Assembly (NCBI GenBank): GCA_011524615.1
Contig: WTJZ01000090.1
Coordinates: 1-17,337, forward strand
DNA: 17,337 nucleotides
Reading direction: 5' to 3'
DNA from: Akkermansiaceae bacterium
GTDB lineage: Bacteria > Verrucomicrobiota > Verrucomicrobiia > Verrucomicrobiales > Akkermansiaceae
The position numbers and the translations under genes are program-made. The notes below the pieces were generated by a model. It searched no databases and had not been told where the DNA came from. It was given only the letters and a program-made list of their open reading frames with translations. Positions 14,614 to 17,337 of the stretch are shown here, one piece after another (within the stretch, counting starts at the first letter, position 1; every line of letters begins with the position of its first letter).

Positions 14614-17286
14614 ATGTCTGCCGAATTGAATAAAACGAACGAAGGGCAACGCCTCGCTGCGACCAAGGCTAATACGGGCTGGAAGCGCTGGGGGCCATAC
14701 CTCTCAGAGCGTCAGTGGGGAACGGTTCGAGAGGATTATTCTCCTAATGGAGATGCCTGGAACTCTCTCTCCTATGATCAATCTCGGTTATACGCTTATC
14801 GATGGGGCGAGGATGGGTTAGCGGGCTTTGCCGATAACGAGAACCGCTTTTGCTGCTCTCTGGCACTCTGGAACCATCGTGATGATCACCTCAAGGAGAA
14901 GCTCTTTGGCCTGCCTAATACGGCAGGTAATCACGGTGAGGATGTGAAGGAGATTTATTACTATCTCGATTCTACCCCGACACATAGTTACTGCAAGATG
15001 CAGTACATTTACCCTCAAGAGACTTTTCCATATGATAACATCCGTTATGAGAGTAGCATCCGTGACAGGCTCGACCCTGAATATGAGTTAGCAGATACTG
15101 GGGTTCTCGATCATGACCGATACTTCCGGGTAGATATCGAGTATGCTAAGTTCAGTGAGGAGGACTTTGTCGGAGTCTACACGATCACCAATATGGGCGA
15201 TCGCCAGGCTCCTCTGACAGTCATGCCTCAGGTCACTCTGAGAAACACCTGGACGCACGAGGAGGGGGACAAGCCTTCACTCGCTCTCACGCGCAATAAT
15301 ACAGTCAAGGCGACCGGTTCCTTCCTCGACTGGGAGTACACGTGGCAGTCGCCAGGTGCGATGGAATACCTCTTCACTGATAACGAGACGAATACGAAGT
15401 GGCTCTATGGTGATGCGAATGGACCTGATTATACGAAGGAAGCCTTCCACCGCTATATCGTTCAAGGTCAAGAGGATGCCGTGAACCCTGCTCAGAAGGG
15501 GACGAAGGTCTGTGCGCGACATGAACTAGTGCTGGAGCCTGGAGAGACAAAGGTGGTGCGCTTCCGCTTTAGCCCACTGGAGGGGCCGACTAGTTATAAG
15601 AATATTGATAAGATCATCTCACGTCGCCGTAAGGAGTGTGATAAGTTCTTCGAGGTTCTGCAGAAGGGAATCCCGTTCGAGGGTGAGAAGGTCATCCAGC
15701 GACAAGCCATTGCAGGGATGCTTTGGTCTAAGCAGTACTACTACTATGACGTAGAGCAGTGGCTCGATGGAGATGAGGGCAAGGCGGCTCCTCACGCGGA
15801 CCGCCTGAAGGGGCGTAACAGTGACTGGCGTCACCTTCATAACGCGGACCTGATCTCGATGCCTGATAAGTGGGAATACCCATGGTATGCAGCCTGGGAT
15901 CTAGCCTTCCACTGTATCCCTTATGCGATGGTGGATGGTGACTTTGCCAAGAGGCAGCTCGTCCTGATGCTCAAGGAGTGGTACCAGCACCCAAATGGGC
16001 AAATCCCGGCTTATGAGTGGAACTTCTCGGACGTGAACCCGCCGGTGCACGCATGGGCCTGTTATCGTGTCTTCCAGATGGATCGTAAGAGAAGCGGACA
16101 GGGCGATTACTTCTTCCTAGAGCGAGTCTTCCACAAGCTCCTGATCAACTTTACCTGGTGGGTGAACCAGAAGGATAAGAACGGGAATAATGTCTTCCAA
16201 GGAGGATTCCTCGGTCTCGATAATATCGGCCTCTTTGACCGTAGTGCACCTCTGCCAAATGGTGGGCGACTAGACCAAGCGGATGGAACGGCGTGGATGG
16301 CCTTCTATTCCCTGAATATGATGAAGATCGCGCTAGAGCTCGCTCAGCAGAACTCCGTCTATGAGGATACCGCTACTAAGTTCTTCGAACACTTCCTCCA
16401 TATCGCAGAGGCTCTGAACTCCTGTGGTCCTGATGGCCAAGGCCTATGGGATGAGGAAGACGGCTTCTATTATGACATTCTCCACCAGGATGGGAAGGAC
16501 CCAGTGAGGCTCAAGGTACGCAGTATGGTCGGACTGATCCCGCTCTTTGCCGTGGAGATCTTAGAGGAGTCGCAGTTAGAACGTGTTCCTCACTTCCGCC
16601 GTAGGATGAAGTGGCTCTTCGAGAACCGCCCAGAGCTCGCTAAGCATGTGAGTTATCAGGAGACGAAGGGGAGTAAGAAGCGGATTCTCTCGCTCGTGAG
16701 TCAGGAGCGCCTCGAGCGCATTCTCTCTCGAGTCTTTGATGATGATGCCTTCTTCTCTGATTACGGTGTGCGCTCGCTCTCTAAGCAGCACCTCGATAAG
16801 CCCTATCAATGGCACTCTGGTAAGTTCAAAGGTGAGGTGAAGTATGTCCCTGGTGAGTCTGATAGCTCGATGTTCGGTGGTAACTCTAACTGGAGAGGTC
16901 CGGTTTGGTTCCCGTTGAACTATCTCCTCTATGAGAGCATGCAGAAGTATTACTTCTTCTACATCGATGCCCTCACGCTGGCTAATGGGGTAGACGCTGA
17001 CCTCTACTTCCGTATGAGGGATTTAGGGAATCGCCTCGTGGATCTCTTCCGTCAGTACCCATCAGCAGCCGAGGACTTCGGGAATCCATCGATGCGACCA
17101 TGCCACCAAGACGATGTCTTCAAGCATGAGCACCCACTCTTCTATGAGTTCTTCCATGGAGATACAGGTAAGGGGCTAGGTGCCTCGCACCAAACAGGTT
17201 GGACAGGCCTTGTAGCGAAGCTCATCGAGTCGCTCTACAGTATGCCAGAGCGTCCTAAGAAGACTCCAGTAAAGGAGGACCTCTAG
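14614..17286 (+). CDS. GH63-like glucosidase (cytoplasmic)
   Basis: 890 residues with no signal peptide, so cytoplasmic. It matches the bacterial family annotated as glucosidase (GH63/MGH1-like, ~880-900 residues). The N-terminal signature RWGPYLSERQWGTVREDY (25-42), RYAYRWGEDG-like block and GNHGEDVKE typify it. The (alpha/alpha)6 C-terminal part includes AWDLAFH with D429, the candidate general acid, AYEWNFSDVNPP (466-477), NWRGPVW (759-765) and YEFF with E845, the candidate base by analogy with GH63/GH37. The roles of D429 and E845 are inferences. GH63 enzymes hydrolyse alpha-glucosides such as those in mannosylglycerate-, trehalose- or glycogen-related sugars; the substrate of this one is unknown. 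The gene follows the RidA-like gene by 17 bases, although their functions have no obvious link. Full length; the stop is followed by a possible terminator. Confidence 0.93.
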   Translation: MSAELNKTNEGQRLAATKANTGWKRWGPYLSERQWGTVREDYSPNGDAWNSLSYDQSRLYAYRWGEDGLAGFADNENRFCCSLALWNHRDDHLKEKLFGLPNTAGNHGEDVKEIYYYLDSTPTHSYCKMQYIYPQETFPYDNIRYESSIRDRLDPEYELADTGVLDHDRYFRVDIEYAKFSEEDFVGVYTITNMGDRQAPLTVMPQVTLRNTWTHEEGDKPSLALTRNNTVKATGSFLDWEYTWQSPGAMEYLFTDNETNTKWLYGDANGPDYTKEAFHRYIVQGQEDAVNPAQKGTKVCARHELVLEPGETKVVRFRFSPLEGPTSYKNIDKIISRRRKECDKFFEVLQKGIPFEGEKVIQRQAIAGMLWSKQYYYYDVEQWLDGDEGKAAPHADRLKGRNSDWRHLHNADLISMPDKWEYPWYAAWDLAFHCIPYAMVDGDFAKRQLVLMLKEWYQHPNGQIPAYEWNFSDVNPPVHAWACYRVFQMDRKRSGQGDYFFLERVFHKLLINFTWWVNQKDKNGNNVFQGGFLGLDNIGLFDRSAPLPNGGRLDQADGTAWMAFYSLNMMKIALELAQQNSVYEDTATKFFEHFLHIAEALNSCGPDGQGLWDEEDGFYYDILHQDGKDPVRLKVRSMVGLIPLFAVEILEESQLERVPHFRRRMKWLFENRPELAKHVSYQETKGSKKRILSLVSQERLERILSRVFDDDAFFSDYGVRSLSKQHLDKPYQWHSGKFKGEVKYVPGESDSSMFGGNSNWRGPVWFPLNYLLYESMQKYYFFYIDALTLANGVDADLYFRMRDLGNRLVDLFRQYPSAAEDFGNPSMRPCHQDDVFKHEHPLFYEFFHGDTGKGLGASHQTGWTGLVAKLIESLYSMPERPKKTPVKEDL

Positions 17287-17302
17287 CGGCCTACTCAGAG
17301 AG

Positions 17303-17337
17303 CTCTCTCGTTCACTCATGTGTAGGGAACGAGGGGG
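17303..17337 (+). terminator. Probable terminator stem after the glucosidase gene, cut by the window end
   Basis: Arms at 17303-17313 and 17327-17337 pair over 11 bp (two G·U wobbles) around a 13-base loop, 16 bases after the stop codon. Whether a T-run follows cannot be seen because the window ends at the last stem base. The stem geometry resembles the terminator at 11577-11609. Confidence 0.55.

Noticed and set aside
1..17337. CRISPR arrays, insertion sequences, phage or toxin-antitoxin genes
   Set aside because: No regularly spaced repeats, transposase or integrase motifs, or small toxin/antitoxin pairs were seen.

Overview
The window looks like a chromosomal piece of a Verrucomicrobiota bacterium, possibly of the marine Verrucomicrobiales type. 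This is inferred from gene content, not from a marker gene. The indicators are a PEP-CTERM exported protein ending VPEP–hydrophobic–RRRR, ECF sigma factors linked to a Ser/Thr kinase, a very large LamG/cytochrome-c/Asp-rich secreted protein, and the GH63-like glucosidase. No rRNA, tRNA, CRISPR array or insertion sequence was seen.

Left part (1-7953), signalling and surface proteins. A membrane Ser/Thr kinase (minus strand, cut by the left edge) lies 11 bp downstream of an ECF sigma factor, with a sigma70-like promoter candidate ahead of the pair. The kinase has lost the usual beta3 lysine and carries a lysine in place of the third glycine of the P-loop. This is the arrangement of eukaryotic WNK kinases, with the same 17-residue spacing. 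Upstream on the same strand is a ~1050-residue secreted protein combining a LamG domain, a single CXXCH haem site and an Asp-rich, possibly Ca-binding segment, followed by a terminator. Then come a long non-coding stretch, a PEP-CTERM protein on the plus strand, and a second, convergent ECF sigma gene. The second sigma is a gapless paralogue of the first over nearly its whole length but has no kinase beside it.

Middle (8140-11609), one likely plus-strand transcription unit: a promoter (TTGAGA-17-TAAAAT), a rhomboid protease, TrmO (tRNA t6A37 methyltransferase), an ankyrin-repeat lipoprotein and a double-ACT-domain protein, ending at a strong rho-independent terminator.

Right part (11688-17337). 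An NlpC/P60 lipoprotein and a PduO-type cobalamin adenosyltransferase form a minus-strand pair. Divergent from them, 78 bp away, is a secreted M23 (LytM) metallopeptidase, so two peptidoglycan hydrolases share one short control region. A RidA-family protein and an 890-residue cytoplasmic GH63-like glucosidase follow on the plus strand, with a probable terminator stem at the window end.

The best candidate for something little described is the WNK-like bacterial kinase with its ECF sigma partner and the orphan sigma paralogue beside the PEP-CTERM gene.
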